The notes beneath the pieces are model-generated. The model did not search any database. It had not been told where the DNA came from and saw nothing but the letters and a program-made list of their open reading frames with translations. Positions 18,381 to 28,720 of a DNA stretch of 64,000 nt are shown one piece after another. The stretch's first letter is position 1. Every line of letters starts with the position of its first letter. A program made the translations under genes and the position numbers. Source of the stretch: Olivibacter jilunii (GTDB lineage Bacteria; Bacteroidota; Bacteroidia; Sphingobacteriales; Sphingobacteriaceae); the NCBI RefSeq assembly GCF_900607235.1, contig NZ_LR027850.1, positions 512,043 to 576,042 of the forward strand. Reading direction: 5' to 3'.

Positions 18381-18675
18381 GTTGAGACGTTAAGTTGTTG
18401 AGTAGGAAAATAGTTAATTAGCCAATTAGCCGATAAGCCAATGTGATGTGGTTACCAGCAGCACTGGCAGTAGTAGATGCCCTACTTAAAACCTATAACT
18501 TAGAACTTATAACTTGGTAATAGCTGAAGCTTATTGCCTAGGGCTTACAGCTTGATAATTAGCCGATGAGCCAATTATTTGTAAGTGTTTGCTTTTTTCG
18601 GTACTCATGAGCATCCTACGGTCGGTTACCACTGAAAGCTGACAGCTGATATCCGAAAGCTAATCGCTTATAGCA
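18381..18675 (+). repeat. Composite intergenic repeat: period-8 array, period-7 array, dispersed repeat, period-7 array
   Basis: 18381-18444 reads as eight 8-bp words (gttgagac, gttaagtt, gttgagta, ggaaaata, gttaatta, gccaatta, gccgataa, gccaatgt). 18484-18574 reads as thirteen 7-bp words (acttaaa, acctata, acttaga, acttata ... gaagctt, attgcct, agggctt, acagctt). The dispersed repeat occupies 18573-18628. 18634-18675 is again period 7 (gaaagct, gacagct, gatatcc, gaaagct, aatcgct, tatagca). The same order of parts recurs in inverted orientation near 36.5-36.8 kb. Confidence 0.8.
18581..18628 (+). repeat. Dispersed 47-48-bp repeat, copy 1
   Basis: Begins GTAAGTGTTTGC and ends CCTACGGTCGGTTA. 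The reverse complement of 36680-36726 is identical except for two substitutions and one T of a T-run. Flanks also match (AATTATT just before). Confidence 0.9.
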
Positions 18676-18718
18676 AAAAAAATAAAGGTGCTCCCCAAAG
18701 AGCACCTTTATTTTTTTT
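18675..18718 (-). terminator. Aconitase terminator overlapping the stop codon
   Basis: A perfect 19-bp stem (arms 18675-18693 and 18700-18718, core AAAGGTGCTC/GAGCACCTTT) with loop CCCAAA and T-run on the minus strand. The stop codon (18717-18719) is part of the stem base. Confidence 0.9.
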
Positions 18719-20990
18719 AAGCCTGTTGAGCTTGATTCTTGCGAATAATATTCAAAGCACCACCGGCTTTGAACCACTCTATTTGCTGTGCATTGTACGT
18801 GTGATTCACCTGAATGCGATCCTCACTTCCGTCTGTATGATGCAATACAACAGTTAATTGTTTATCAGGTGTAAAATCAGTTAGACCGATAATATCAATC
18901 GTATCGTCCTCCTTGATTAAATCATAATCAGCAGGATTGTTGAAGGTTAATGCCAACATGCCCTGCTTTTTAAGATTTGTCTCATGAATACGGGCGAAGG
19001 ATTTGACCAATATCACACGAACACCGAGATGACGAGGTTCCATGGCCGCGTGTTCTCTGGAAGAGCCTTCTCCATAGTTTTCGTCTCCTACAACGATTGT
19101 GTTTATTCCAGCCGCTTTGTAGGCACGTTGCGTCGCAGGAACTGGACCATATGACCCTGTTAACTGATTTTTAACATTATCAGCGGAGTCATTGAAATAG
19201 TTGATAGCCCCTATCAACATATTATTTGAAATATTGTCTAAGTGCCCACGGTATTTTAACCATGGTCCTGCCATTGAAATATGGTCCGTCGTACATTTAC
19301 CTTTTGCTTTGATAAGCAGCTTTAAGCCGGTAAGGTCTGTACCTTCCCATGCTTTAAATGGTTCAAGCAGTTGTAAGCGATCTGATGTTGGACTTACGAT
19401 TACCTGAACCTGGCTACCATCCTCGGCAGGGGCTTGATACCCGGCATCTTCAACAGCAAAACCTTTAACCGGTAGCTCAAGACCTTGTGGCTCGTCCAAT
19501 TTAACTTGCTCACCTTTTTCGTTTGTCAGTGTGTCCGTTAAAGGATTGAACAATAGCGATCCTGATATGGCCAAAGCCGTCACAATTTCAGGGGAAGCTA
19601 CAAAGGAATGCGTATTCGGATTCCCATCGGCGCGTTTCGCAAAGTTACGGTTGAAAGAAGTGATAATCGAGTTCCTTTCCTTCTTTTCGGCACCATGGCG
19701 AGCCCATTGACCAATACAAGGTCCGCAAGCGTTGGCCAAAACAACGCCGCCAATTTTATCGAAAGTTTCTAAGAAACCATCACGCTCAACGGTATAGCGA
19801 ACTTGTTCCGAGCCTGGCGTAACCGTGTATTCTGATTTAGCAACTAAATTCTTCTCTACTGCTTGTTGTGCCAATGAAGCTGCGCGGCTGATGTCTTCGT
19901 AAGATGAGTTTGTACAAGAACCGATTAAGCCTACTTCCAATTTTTCGGGCCAACCGTTTTCTTTAACAGCAGTTGCAAATTTTGAAATAGGCCAAGCCAA
20001 ATCAGGCGTGAAAGGACCGTTGATATGAGGCTCCAATTCGGAAAGGTTAATTTCAATTACCTGATCGAAATATTGTTCGGGATTTGCATACACCTCAGCG
20101 TCACCTGTAAGGTGTTCTTTAATGCCATTTGCTAAATCAGCTATATCGGCACGATCGGTACCACGTAAATAGGCCTCCGATTTTTCGTCATAACCAAAAA
20201 TCGAGGTTGTAGCACCAATTTCTGCACCCATATTACAAATAGTGCCTTTACCCGTTGCCGATAAAGAACGCGCACCCTCTCCGAAATACTCCACAATGGC
20301 ACCGGTTCCACCTTTTACAGTTAAAATGCCTGCAACTTTTAATATAACGTCTTTTGCTGCTGTCCAGCCACTTAATTTGCCGGTTAATTTTACACCGATC
20401 AGTTTAGGGAATTTTAGCTCCCAAGGGAGCCCGGCCATTACATCACAAGCATCAGCACCGCCGACGCCAATAGCAATCATACCTAAACCGCCCGCATTTG
20501 GTGTGTGTGAATCTGTTCCGATCATCATACCACCGGGAAACGCATAATTTTCTAATACGACCTGGTGAATGATACCTGCTCCCGGTTTCCAAAATCCGAT
20601 ACCATATTTATTTGACACCGAGGCTAAGAAATCATAAACCTCTTTGTTTTGATCGGTTGCTACTGCCAAATCAGTTTCTGCACCAACTTTGGCCTGGATT
20701 AAGTGATCACAATGTACAGTCGAAGGAACGGCTACTTGTGGCCGGCCAGCCTGCATAAATTGAAGTAAGGCCATCTGTGCTGTTGCATCCTGCATTGCTA
20801 CACGATCCGGGGCAAAATCTACATAAGATTTTCCACGGCCATAAGCCTCATTTGCTTCACCATCCCAAAGATGGGCATATAAAATTTTCTCAGTTAAAGT
20901 AAGAGGTTTACCGACAACTTTGCGGGCTGCTGCTATACGGCTCTCGTAGCGTCCGTAAACCGCTTTGATCATTTCAATGTCAAATGCCAT
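18717..20990 (-). CDS. acn: Aconitate hydratase, mitochondrial-type
   Basis: 757 residues. Cys359 (IGSCTNSS), Cys422 and Cys425 (ACGPCIGQW) are the three ligands of the 4Fe-4S cluster and sit one residue off the numbering of mammalian mitochondrial aconitase (358/421/424). Other landmarks are [13 protein letters not shown] and the swivel-domain [13 protein letters not shown]. It isomerises citrate to isocitrate in the TCA cycle. The gene has its own strong terminator and a long repeat-bearing gap upstream, so it is probably monocistronic. It is of the mitochondrial type rather than the longer AcnA/IRP1 or AcnB types. Confidence 0.97.
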   Translation of the reverse strand: MAFDIEMIKAVYGRYESRIAAARKVVGKPLTLTEKILYAHLWDGEANEAYGRGKSYVDFAPDRVAMQDATAQMALLQFMQAGRPQVAVPSTVHCDHLIQAKVGAETDLAVATDQNKEVYDFLASVSNKYGIGFWKPGAGIIHQVVLENYAFPGGMMIGTDSHTPNAGGLGMIAIGVGGADACDVMAGLPWELKFPKLIGVKLTGKLSGWTAAKDVILKVAGILTVKGGTGAIVEYFGEGARSLSATGKGTICNMGAEIGATTSIFGYDEKSEAYLRGTDRADIADLANGIKEHLTGDAEVYANPEQYFDQVIEINLSELEPHINGPFTPDLAWPISKFATAVKENGWPEKLEVGLIGSCTNSSYEDISRAASLAQQAVEKNLVAKSEYTVTPGSEQVRYTVERDGFLETFDKIGGVVLANACGPCIGQWARHGAEKKERNSIITSFNRNFAKRADGNPNTHSFVASPEIVTALAISGSLLFNPLTDTLTNEKGEQVKLDEPQGLELPVKGFAVEDAGYQAPAEDGSQVQVIVSPTSDRLQLLEPFKAWEGTDLTGLKLLIKAKGKCTTDHISMAGPWLKYRGHLDNISNNMLIGAINYFNDSADNVKNQLTGSYGPVPATQRAYKAAGINTIVVGDENYGEGSSREHAAMEPRHLGVRVILVKSFARIHETNLKKQGMLALTFNNPADYDLIKEDDTIDIIGLTDFTPDKQLTVVLHHTDGSEDRIQVNHTYNAQQIEWFKAGGALNIIRKNQAQQA

Positions 20991-21246
20991 TTTATAAATG
21001 TTTTATTTGGATTTTACAATGCTTTAGGGGCTGTTGTGGAGCAACAAACCCAGCTAAATTGCTTTGCTGCACTCATTATCAGCTATTAAAGCGAGGCGAA
21101 TTTACAAAAAAAAGAGATGAAATGCATATCTTTAGGACTTAAGGCCTTATTTGGAAATGTTCTAAACAGCGGTAAAGGTATAAGGTGTGAGGAGTAGGGT
21201 ATAGGCTATAAACAATAAGCTGTAGCTATAGGTATGGGGTATCGGA

Positions 21247-21435
21247 AGTAAGGGGTAAAAGAGTGCTCCTGTCTTGATACCTGTGTCCTGATACTTATGT
21301 CTAAGCCAATGTGTGGGGTGGTTTTAAGTTCTAAGTAATAGGTTATAGGTATGGACTTAGGATAAACCAAAGAGGAGTAAGGGGTAAAAGAGTGCTCCTG
21401 TCTTGATACCTGTGTCCTGATACTTATGTCTAAGC
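21247..21435 (+). repeat. Perfect 60-bp direct repeat pair
   Basis: 21247-21306 and 21376-21435 are identical over 60 bp (starting AGTAAGGGGTAAAAGAGTGC, ending ATACTTATGTCTAAGC), offset by 129 bp. The final ATGTCTAAGC appears a third time at 21444-21453. Confidence 0.95.
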
Positions 21436-21482
21436 GAAATACGTATGTCTAAGCCAAGGTGGGAGATAGTGACGAGAATAAA

Positions 21483-21555
21483 GCTGACCGCCGACTGCTG
21501 ACCGCCTAATACCTAATACCTAATACCTAAAACCTAACAGCTAACACCTATTACC
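21483..21555 (+). repeat. Period-7 word array upstream of accA
   Basis: Reads gctgacc, gccgact, gctgacc, then after gcc: taatacc x3, taaaacc, taacagc, taacacc, tattacc, in a nearly continuous 7-bp register. Confidence 0.85.
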
Positions 21556-21624
21556 GCCCTACATTGAAAGAATTTTTAGGCTAATAAAAAAATATCCGTA
21601 CCTTAGCAACCCCAAATTTTCTTT

Positions 21625-22578
21625 ATGGAAACAACATTTGATTTTGAAAAGCCGATTGCTGATTTATTAATGCAAATTGAGAAGGTGAACCAAGTGGCTG
21701 AGAAGACAAAGGTGGATATGTCTGCCACGATCACCGAACTGCAAGGGAAATTAGAGGAAACCCGCAAGGAAATTTATAGCAATCTGAACGGCTGGCAAAA
21801 AGTGCAAATGGCACGTCATGCAGATCGACCGCAAACGCTTGATTATATTCAGATGATCTGTGAAGATTTTGTAGAATTACATGGTGACCGCAATGTGCGT
21901 GACGATAAGGCCATCGTTGGCGGCTTAGCGAAACTGGGCGGTCATTCCGTAATGATTATTGGTCATCAGAAAGGGAAAAACACCAAAGAACGTCAATTCC
22001 GTAACTTCGGTATGGCTAACCCGGAAGGATATCGGAAAGCTTTAAGGTTAATGCGCATGGCTGAAAAGTTTGGAAAACCAGTTATTACATTCGTTGATAC
22101 CATGGGTGCCTATCCGGGTATTGAGGCCGAAGAGCGTGGGCAGGCTGAAGCGATTGCCAGAAACCTACTGGAAATGTCGGTTTTAAAGGTCCCTGTTATC
22201 TGTATTATTATAGGTGAAGGTGCTTCCGGTGGAGCGATCGGTATCGGTATAGGAGATAAAGTATATATGTTAGAGCACTCCTGGTATTCGGTTATATCGC
22301 CCGAGTCCTGCTCCTCCATATTGTGGCGAAGCTGGGATTATAAAGAAAAAGCTGCGGAGTGCTTAAAACTCACTGCGGAGAATATGTACAGCAATGGTCT
22401 TATTGACGGTATATTGCCTGAACCCTTAGGCGGTGCTCATCAAGACCCTGAGCAAATGGCAAACACAATAAAAGAACAGCTTATAAAAGATATCGTCGAA
22501 CTAAATGATAGACAGATTGATACACTTGTGAATGACCGTATCGAGAAATTCTGTTCGATGGGAGTAATCGTAGAGTAA
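21625..22578 (+). CDS. accA: Acetyl-CoA carboxylase carboxyltransferase subunit alpha
   Basis: 317 residues, standard length. An N-terminal coiled region ([20 protein letters not shown]) leads into the carboxyltransferase domain with [40 protein letters not shown] and [11 protein letters not shown] (oxyanion-hole loop). It pairs with AccD to transfer CO2 from carboxybiotin to acetyl-CoA. accD, accB and accC are not in this window. Monocistronic here. Confidence 0.97.
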   Translation: METTFDFEKPIADLLMQIEKVNQVAEKTKVDMSATITELQGKLEETRKEIYSNLNGWQKVQMARHADRPQTLDYIQMICEDFVELHGDRNVRDDKAIVGGLAKLGGHSVMIIGHQKGKNTKERQFRNFGMANPEGYRKALRLMRMAEKFGKPVITFVDTMGAYPGIEAEERGQAEAIARNLLEMSVLKVPVICIIIGEGASGGAIGIGIGDKVYMLEHSWYSVISPESCSSILWRSWDYKEKAAECLKLTAENMYSNGLIDGILPEPLGGAHQDPEQMANTIKEQLIKDIVELNDRQIDTLVNDRIEKFCSMGVIVE

Positions 22579-22613
22579 TTTTGCCTTTTTACCAGCTAAA
22601 CAACAGCCAGAGA

Positions 22614-22640
22614 TTACCTTCGGTGAGCTTCCCGTTGGTC
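22614..22640 (+). repeat. Dispersed repeat, partial copy
   Basis: TTACCTTCGGTGAGCTTCCCGT... followed by TGGTCGG. It shares TTCGGT, GAGCTTCC and GGTCGGTT with the 18581 copy after a 5-nt gap, and resembles 16460-16490. Confidence 0.45.
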
Positions 22641-23075
22641 GGTTTCGCTTTAAAAGGAACATTTTTTTTAATGAACTTTTCTTGATAAAAGTTGAATAAA
22701 CCGAAGAGTGGAACAATGAGCTCATGAACTCATCTGAAAACAAGCACGAGTGAATAAATCAAGGTAGTGTAGGCTACTTTGCAACTGATTGCAAAGCATC
22801 ACTAGCGCGTATTGGAGGCGTTTCACTTCCTCAATCCGCTTAGATAGTGCAATATGAGCAGAAACTACACATGTTTTGCTGCTCGTTGCATGAGTATCCT
22901 CCAAGGCCGTTTTTCCCGTGCGCAAGGCTTATTAGGGCTAAAGAAATAATGCGTCCGGTTAAAAGCATCAACTGTTGGTTTCTGAAGATGTCGCCTAGGA
23001 AATTTGCGGTTTGCACGTTGATGCACTACCGTTGTAGCAAAGGTCCAAGCGACGAGTTTTTGCGTCACTTTTTGC

Positions 23076-23101
23076 GGAAACCACGAAGTAGCATGAGTAC
23101 C
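23076..23101 (-). repeat. Dispersed repeat, partial copy
   Basis: On the minus strand GGTACTCATGCTACTTCGTG is followed by GTTTCC. It shares the GGTACTCATG core with the 18581 and 36680 copies. Confidence 0.35.
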
Positions 23102-23245
23102 TTTTAAAACAAACAATAACGAATAAAAGTGACTAAAAAAAACGTTCTTATAATATATACACCTTCATCCAAAGGTTAAAGGCGAATTCCTTAAGACTAC
23201 AGCAAGCTTTTTGTTTTTTTGCCATAAAAAAGTAAACAAAATACC

Positions 23246-23253
23246 TAACTTTG
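23246..23253 (+). promoter_or_regulatory. guaA -7 element
   Basis: TAACTTTG matches TAnnTTTG exactly and ends 4 nt before the guaA ATG, implying transcription begins at or next to the start codon. A TTTG at 23218-23221 lies 24 nt upstream, a slightly long spacer for a -33 element. Confidence 0.5.
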
Positions 23254-23257
23254 GCCC

Positions 23258-24808
23258 ATGCAAGAAAAAATTATTATTCTTGACTTTGGTTCGCAGTACA
23301 CACAGTTGATCGCTCGCCGGGTCAGAGAGCTAAATGTATATTGTGAAATACATCCTTTCAACCATCTTCCAACATTTGACGAGTATGTAAAAGGTGTAAT
23401 TTTGTCGGGCAGTCCTTCATCTGTTCGTCAGGATGATGCTCCACAAATCAACTTTAATCAATTTCACGGAAAAATTCCGCTATTAGGCGTTTGCTATGGA
23501 GCCCAGTATATCGCACAACATTCGGGAGGCGAAGTAACGCCTTCTGAAATCAGAGAATATGGGCGTGCAAACTTACTGTTCGTTAATCAAGAAAGTGCCC
23601 TGCTTAAAGGTATTCCTTTAGATTCTCAGGTATGGATGTCACACGGTGATACCATTAAATATGTGCCGGAGGGTTTCGAGATTATCGCGAGTACGGATAA
23701 AGTGCAGGTAGCGGCGTATCATATTAAGGATTCTAATACCTATGGTATTCAATTCCATCCCGAAGTGACCCATAGTTTAGACGGGAAAAAGTTGTTGGAG
23801 AATTTCGTGCTGAATATCTGTGGCTGCAGCCAGGACTGGACGCCGGATACTTTTATTGAAACAACAATTGCAGAGCTAAAAGATAAACTTCAAAATGACC
23901 ATGTAATTTTAGCACTATCGGGAGGGGTAGACTCTTCCGTGGCAGCCGTGCTTTTACACCAGGCAATTGGAAAGAACCTGCACTGCATTTTTGTCGATAA
24001 TGGTTTGCTTCGTAAAGACGAATTCGAACAAGTGCTCGATTCGTATAAACACATGGGATTAAACATCAAAGGTATCGATGCAAAAGCACTTTTCTATGAT
24101 AAGTTGAAAGGGGTAACCGATCCCGAGAGAAAGCGAAAGATCATTGGCGGTGCCTTTATTGACGTGTTCGACAGTGCAGCGCACGAAGTGCAGCAAGAGC
24201 TGCCGGAAGGCGTGGAAGTGAAGTGGTTGGGGCAGGGAACTATTTATCCGGACGTCATTGAATCGGTATCCGTTAAAGGTCCTTCCGCCACCATTAAATC
24301 GCATCATAACGTAGGGGGCCTTCCCGATTTTATGAAACTGAAAGTGGTGGAGCCTTTAAATACCCTATTTAAGGATGAAGTGCGAAGGGTAGGAGCTGCC
24401 TTGGGAATCGATCCACTTATTTTAGGCCGCCATCCTTTTCCGGGACCTGGATTGGGCATACGAATCCTGGGCGAAATTACCGCCGAAAAAGTTAATATCT
24501 TACAGCAAGCCGATGCCATTTATATCAGAAACTTACGCGAGTCGGGCTGGTATAATAAAGTTTGGCAGGCTGGTGCTATCTTTTTGCCCGTGCAATCGGT
24601 AGGAGTAATGGGGGATGAGCGTACATATGAATACGTTATTGCGCTCAGAGCCGTTGGATCTTTGGATGGGATGACAGCAGACTGGATTCACCTTCCTTAT
24701 GATCTTTTAGCAAAAATATCAAACGAAATTATTAATCACGTAAAAGGGATAAACCGAGTTGTTTATGATATTAGTTCAAAACCACCGGCTACCATTGAGT
24801 GGGAGTAA
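23258..24808 (+). CDS. guaA: GMP synthase (glutamine-hydrolysing)
   Basis: 516 residues. Class I glutamine amidotransferase domain with nucleophile Cys79 in [12 protein letters not shown] and His/Glu in [14 protein letters not shown]-pyrophosphatase domain with P-loop [14 protein letters not shown] (~residue 222), and dimerisation domain with [14 protein letters not shown] and the C-terminal KPPATIEWE. It aminates XMP to GMP. The start codon sits just behind a -7 element. The next gene overlaps its 3' end. Confidence 0.98.
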   Translation: MQEKIIILDFGSQYTQLIARRVRELNVYCEIHPFNHLPTFDEYVKGVILSGSPSSVRQDDAPQINFNQFHGKIPLLGVCYGAQYIAQHSGGEVTPSEIREYGRANLLFVNQESALLKGIPLDSQVWMSHGDTIKYVPEGFEIIASTDKVQVAAYHIKDSNTYGIQFHPEVTHSLDGKKLLENFVLNICGCSQDWTPDTFIETTIAELKDKLQNDHVILALSGGVDSSVAAVLLHQAIGKNLHCIFVDNGLLRKDEFEQVLDSYKHMGLNIKGIDAKALFYDKLKGVTDPERKRKIIGGAFIDVFDSAAHEVQQELPEGVEVKWLGQGTIYPDVIESVSVKGPSATIKSHHNVGGLPDFMKLKVVEPLNTLFKDEVRRVGAALGIDPLILGRHPFPGPGLGIRILGEITAEKVNILQQADAIYIRNLRESGWYNKVWQAGAIFLPVQSVGVMGDERTYEYVIALRAVGSLDGMTADWIHLPYDLLAKISNEIINHVKGINRVVYDISSKPPATIEWE

Positions 24809-26012
24809 AATACTGGTTTTTGCACTGCTTTTGAGTGTGCTGGGAGCTTGTTCGCCTAAGGTCCTGAGACCGGGAGGCCGTAAGGAGACAAAAGAACCCA
24901 CTAAGGAAACGCCGGACAAGAAAGTTAAAGATCGGGAGAAAGAGGCTGTGGAGAAGCGTGCACATTTCAATAATATTGCACTGTTACTACCTTTCCAGTT
25001 GGACAAAGTGATCGATTCTGTACCGAATAAACGGGATGTGGAGCGGTCTAGCTTAGCCTTGGATTTTTACCAGGGTTTCAAGTTAGGCTTGGATAACCTT
25101 ACGTCAAGCGGCGATAATTTTAAACTTGATGTGTTGGACACGCGTGATAATGTTGCTGAGGTCAGAAAAATAGCGGTAGGGAAAAGCATAACAGAGGCCG
25201 CATTAGTTGTAGGCCCGGTCTTTCCAACTGAAATCAACGCTTTCAGTGATGTGGCGAATCTTAGCGGTAAATTGCAGATTTCACCCTTGGCGGCTCGTAG
25301 CCCCTCTCAATATCAGACAAACAAATTGGTAACGGTAACGCCTCCGATTGACATGCATGCGCAGACCTTGGCAAATTATATTGCCTCGGAATATGAAATC
25401 GGAGATCACGTAGTAATATTAAACAATATTGATGAGGATAGTGAAAAGCTCCTCGTTCCTCTTCGTGCAGCACTGGATAAAAAAGAGGTGAAATACAGCG
25501 AACTCAATGAATTAAGCGAGATAGAGGCTAGTTTAAATACCGTTGGAAAAAATATAGTTATAAATGCTTCGACTAACCAATTTTTTATTGCTCAGCTGTT
25601 GGCAAGTTTAAATAAGTTGAAAACGGAGAGTGCTTATGACATTTCACTTATCGGTCATCCCAACTGGAGTAAGCTGGATTTAAATCCGGAATATTTATCG
25701 GCACTTCGTACCTGTATAAGCTCTTCCTATTTTATTGATGAAAAAAAACCGGAAGTACAGCAGTTTAGAAAAGACTATTTTTCGCTCTTTAAAGTGATTC
25801 CTTCAGAATTTGCCTTTAAGGGATACGATACCGGCGTATTCTTCGGCCGCTTATTAGCTAAATATCCAACGGATTATGCCGAGAAGCTTGTCAAAGAGAA
25901 ACATATGGGGGCCTCCATTGGCTTTGAATTCGTACATGATCCAGCGTTAGGTTACATCAATACCAGTGTACGTTTATTGCGCTTTAATGGCCAATTTTAT
26001 AGACCCTTTTAG
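24765..26012 (+). CDS. ABC-type periplasmic binding-fold lipoprotein
   Basis: About 415 residues from ATG 24765, overlapping guaA by 44 bp. A TTG at 24795 would give a shorter, more typical lipoprotein signal. Lipobox LLSVLGAC, then a charged Lys/Glu/Pro-rich linker, then a Leu/Ile/Val-binding (PBP1) fold: [34 protein letters not shown] and a C-terminal [14 protein letters not shown]. Similar proteins are annotated as amino-acid ABC binding proteins or LpoA-like factors. No transporter genes are adjacent, so a peptidoglycan-synthase-activator or sensor role is as likely as transport. Confidence 0.75.
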   Translation: MILVQNHRLPLSGSKILVFALLLSVLGACSPKVLRPGGRKETKEPTKETPDKKVKDREKEAVEKRAHFNNIALLLPFQLDKVIDSVPNKRDVERSSLALDFYQGFKLGLDNLTSSGDNFKLDVLDTRDNVAEVRKIAVGKSITEAALVVGPVFPTEINAFSDVANLSGKLQISPLAARSPSQYQTNKLVTVTPPIDMHAQTLANYIASEYEIGDHVVILNNIDEDSEKLLVPLRAALDKKEVKYSELNELSEIEASLNTVGKNIVINASTNQFFIAQLLASLNKLKTESAYDISLIGHPNWSKLDLNPEYLSALRTCISSSYFIDEKKPEVQQFRKDYFSLFKVIPSEFAFKGYDTGVFFGRLLAKYPTDYAEKLVKEKHMGASIGFEFVHDPALGYINTSVRLLRFNGQFYRPF

Positions 26013-26021
26013 GAAAAATTA

Positions 26022-27194
26022 ATGAATGAAAAACGTCTTTCACAGCAACTAAGAAGCTTTGAACGTCTTTTAGATACCTATGTAAAGGGTAAGGAGCCAC
26101 TTTCCAGGTTTCTTACCCTTTTTTTTAAGGAAAACCGACAAATGGGATCGAATGATAGGCGTACGCTATCTCGATGGAGCTATAATTATTTTCGGTTAGG
26201 TGAGGGGCTACCGGCTTTGCCGGTATTGGAACGTCTAACTATTGCCGAATACCTGTGCTGCACGGAAAGCGATGTCGTGGCTCTGTTAGATCCTGCTTTG
26301 AGTCATACAATAACAGAGACGATTGATGGAAAATTACTTCTATTAGCCAATCGTTTTTCTTTTGATGTTCATGAGGTTTTTCCTTTGATAGCGCACGTCT
26401 CAGCAGATTTGGATACCGGTCTTTTCCTAAAGAGTCTGTTTCGACAGCCCAAGCTTTTTTTAAGGCTTCGTCCGGGAGCTGAAAGCATTGTCTTAAAGTG
26501 CTTAGAACGTAACCAAATCAATTATGAGCGAATCGGGCGGTCGTGCCTTGCGCTGGAAAATGGGACGAAGCTTGATCAGTATGAAGAACTTCGTGGGATG
26601 TATGAGGTGCAAGATCGATCGTCGCAGCAAACCGGCGACTATTTTGAGGCGAAAGCGGGTGAAAAATGGTGGGATGCATGTGCCGCTTCGGGAGGAAAAT
26701 CGCTCTTGTTAATGCAAACTTACCCAGGGGTCAATTTATTAGTGAGCGATGTTCGATCCAGCATATTGAGAAATTTGGATGAACGTTTTGAGAAAGCAGC
26801 CATTAAGGATTATCGGAGAAAAATTATTGATCTTACCAAAGATCCGTCCATTATTCTTGGGAACGATACTTTCGATGGTATTATACTGGATGCGCCGTGC
26901 TCAGGGTCGGGAACTTGGGGTAGGACCCCGGAAATGATGCAACAGTTTAGCGAGGGGAAGTTGCGTTATTTTGTTGATTTGCAGCGGCGTATTTTGCAAA
27001 ATGTTATACGACATTTGAAAGTGAATAAGCCCTTAATCTATATTACTTGTTCTGTATATGGAGCGGAAAATGAAGAACAAGTCGCTTTTGCAGAAAAATT
27101 AGGTTTGCGCCTTGAGCGGGCGACGCTCTTAAAAGGGTATGAAAACCGGGCGGATACCATGTTCGTTGCCCGGCTCATTAAAAATCCGTTGTAA
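26022..27194 (+). CDS. RsmB/NOP-family RNA m5C methyltransferase
   Basis: 390 residues. An N-terminal NusB-like helical part is followed by a Rossmann methyltransferase with MYEVQDRSSQQTGDYFEAK, a weak SAM loop (WWDACAASGGKSLL), the motif IV cysteine in LDAPCSGSGTWGRTPEM and the catalytic cysteine in ITCSVYGAENEEQV. This pair of cysteines is diagnostic of RNA cytosine-5 methyltransferases. The target (16S C967-like or another) cannot be assigned. Starts 9 bp after the lipoprotein gene, so the two may be co-transcribed. Confidence 0.92.
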   Translation: MNEKRLSQQLRSFERLLDTYVKGKEPLSRFLTLFFKENRQMGSNDRRTLSRWSYNYFRLGEGLPALPVLERLTIAEYLCCTESDVVALLDPALSHTITETIDGKLLLLANRFSFDVHEVFPLIAHVSADLDTGLFLKSLFRQPKLFLRLRPGAESIVLKCLERNQINYERIGRSCLALENGTKLDQYEELRGMYEVQDRSSQQTGDYFEAKAGEKWWDACAASGGKSLLLMQTYPGVNLLVSDVRSSILRNLDERFEKAAIKDYRRKIIDLTKDPSIILGNDTFDGIILDAPCSGSGTWGRTPEMMQQFSEGKLRYFVDLQRRILQNVIRHLKVNKPLIYITCSVYGAENEEQVAFAEKLGLRLERATLLKGYENRADTMFVARLIKNPL

Positions 27195-27198
27195 CTTA

Positions 27199-28452
27199 CT
27201 AAACGTCTTCGGTTGCAATTTGCCGGGCCTTATTGGTTAGCTTACCAATTGTTAAACCCTGTACAAGGATGGAGAAAAGAACAACATAGTAAGTAATCGA
27301 AAGCAATAAATCTTTATTCAAATGGCTATCTATAGAGAGTGCCAACGCTACGGATACACCACCTCTTAGACCTCCCCATACAAGAATGGTAATCGTTGCC
27401 CTATTAAATTTAGTCTTCATCGGAATGATATTAACCGGCAGCCATATCGAAACAAAGCGAGCTAGCAAAACCATTGCGATGCTTATTATACCGATCAACC
27501 AATAGTCACCAATATTCGTTATAAGAATGAGTTCAAAGCCAATAATCAAGAATAATATGGCATTCATGATTTCATCGATTAATTCCCAGAACTTATCTAA
27601 ATAATCTTTAGACACTTCGCTTAGCGCAAAGCTACGTCCGTAGTTTCCAACCACTAACCCGGAAGCTACCATAGCTAAGGGGCCGGACATATGTATCGCA
27701 CTTGCCACCAGGTGGCCACCCATTACCACCGCAAGGGTAATCAGAACTTCCACTTTATAATTGTCGATTTTTCCTATTGTTTTAGAGGCGATATAACCTA
27801 GTAGTAATCCCAGTGCTACACCGCCAAGCGCTTCTTTCGCGAGCAACCAGGAGATGCTACCGAACGATAAATCTACATCTTCACCTTGCGCAAGCTGTAA
27901 CATAATAATGAAAACTACAACAGCAATCCCATCATTGAAGAGGGATTCACCGGCAACTTTTGTCTCCAATGATTTGGGAACACCTGCTTGTTTTAAAATA
28001 CCTAAAACGGCTATTGGATCAGTTGGTGAGATCAGTGCGCCAAAGAGTAAACATTGAATGAGCGGTATTCCCATGTGTAACCATTGCAAGATGTAAAATA
28101 GCATAAAGCCGACGGCAAAAGTAGAGATGATAACACTTACAGTAGAAAAGACCATTACCGGCGCCTTTTGCTCTTTCAAGTCACTTAACCGGATATGGAT
28201 TGCCCCGGCAAATAATAAAAAATTTAACATCGCTCCCATGAGCACTTCTGTAAAATCAACGGAGGAGATAAAGGTGGAGAATTCCTGAAAGGTATGAGGG
28301 AAAATCTTGTCGGTCAGAATAAGACCCAATGATACCAAAAGGGCAATCACCATAACGCCAATAGTAGAAGGCAGTTTTAAAAACCGTTCGTTTATATAAG
28401 AGAAAACGGCTGAAAGGACGATAAGTACAGAGAATGAGTAGTATAATTCCAT
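27199..28452 (-). CDS. CPA1-family sodium:proton antiporter
   Basis: 417 residues with ~12 hydrophobic helices. LFGALISPTDPIAVLGIL and GESLFNDGIAVVVF are the conserved CPA1 segments; the Asn-Asp pair in LFND marks electroneutral exchangers of the NhaP/NHE type. The C-terminal WGGLRGGVSVALALS is also a CPA1 hallmark. It exchanges Na+ (or K+) for H+ at the inner membrane. There is no long cytoplasmic tail. Convergent with the methyltransferase gene, 4 bp between stops. Confidence 0.93.
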   Translation of the reverse strand: MELYYSFSVLIVLSAVFSYINERFLKLPSTIGVMVIALLVSLGLILTDKIFPHTFQEFSTFISSVDFTEVLMGAMLNFLLFAGAIHIRLSDLKEQKAPVMVFSTVSVIISTFAVGFMLFYILQWLHMGIPLIQCLLFGALISPTDPIAVLGILKQAGVPKSLETKVAGESLFNDGIAVVVFIIMLQLAQGEDVDLSFGSISWLLAKEALGGVALGLLLGYIASKTIGKIDNYKVEVLITLAVVMGGHLVASAIHMSGPLAMVASGLVVGNYGRSFALSEVSKDYLDKFWELIDEIMNAILFLIIGFELILITNIGDYWLIGIISIAMVLLARFVSIWLPVNIIPMKTKFNRATITILVWGGLRGGVSVALALSIDSHLNKDLLLSITYYVVLFSILVQGLTIGKLTNKARQIATEDV

Positions 28453-28504
28453 ATAAAATTCGGTTTTCCCGTAAAATACGAATTTTTCCCCTGCTTAGCA
28501 AGTT

Positions 28505-28718
28505 GAAGTAGCTAGTAGTGAGTAGGGAATAGTTAGTAGTGAGCTAGTAGGGAGTAGGGGATAGTTAATAGTGAGGGTCGTGGCAGTCGGTTTGTAATAG
28601 TGGCAGTAGCAGTAACACTGGCGAAAGCCGATAGCCGAGCGCTGAAAACAAGTTGTAGAATCGCTACGGAGGCAGGCTTTTGACTTTTGACTTTTGACTT
28701 TTGGCTTTTTACTTTTGA
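28505..28718 (+). repeat. Period-8 and period-7 arrays between the marC-like and antiporter genes
   Basis: 28513-28544 and 28545-28576 form a 32-bp direct repeat (28 of 32 identical), itself made of 8-bp words (tagtagtg, agtaggga, atagttag...). 28594-28625 contains gcagtag/gccgata words. 28677-28718 is six 7-bp units of CTTTTGA and variants. Confidence 0.85.
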
Positions 28719-28720
28719 AT

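Larger units (their letters stand above)
18276..18716. other. Gene-free gap filled by repeat arrays
   Basis: Apart from ~80 bp after the small gene, this 440-bp gap is made of tandem 7- and 8-bp words, one copy of a dispersed repeat and the aconitase terminator. No plausible coding frame is seen. Confidence 0.8.
20991..21624. other. Divergent intergenic gap rich in repeats
   Basis: 634 bp between the divergent acn and accA starts. It holds loosely repetitive 'taggtataggg' words (21180-21250), a perfect 60-bp direct repeat and a period-7 array next to accA. No convincing coding frame. An imperfect -7 element TACCTTAG lies at 21599-21606, 18 nt before accA. Confidence 0.75.
22579..23257. other. 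Gene-free 679-bp gap with dispersed-repeat fragments
   Basis: Two short overlapping minus-strand frames (~22722-22925 and 22865-23116) exist, but neither looks like a normal gene: they overlap in different frames, are rich in Arg/His/Cys, and both contain a 'THATS' peptide derived from the DNA word TACTCATGC. Repeat-like sequence is seen at 22614-22640 and 23076-23101. Other marks are a small hairpin AACTTTT/AAAAGTT (~22672) and the guaA promoter at the right end. Confidence 0.65.

Noticed and set aside
22722-23116. Two small minus-strand genes in the accA-guaA gap
   Set aside because: They overlap in different frames, lack a recognisable domain or start signal, and appear derived from repeat DNA.
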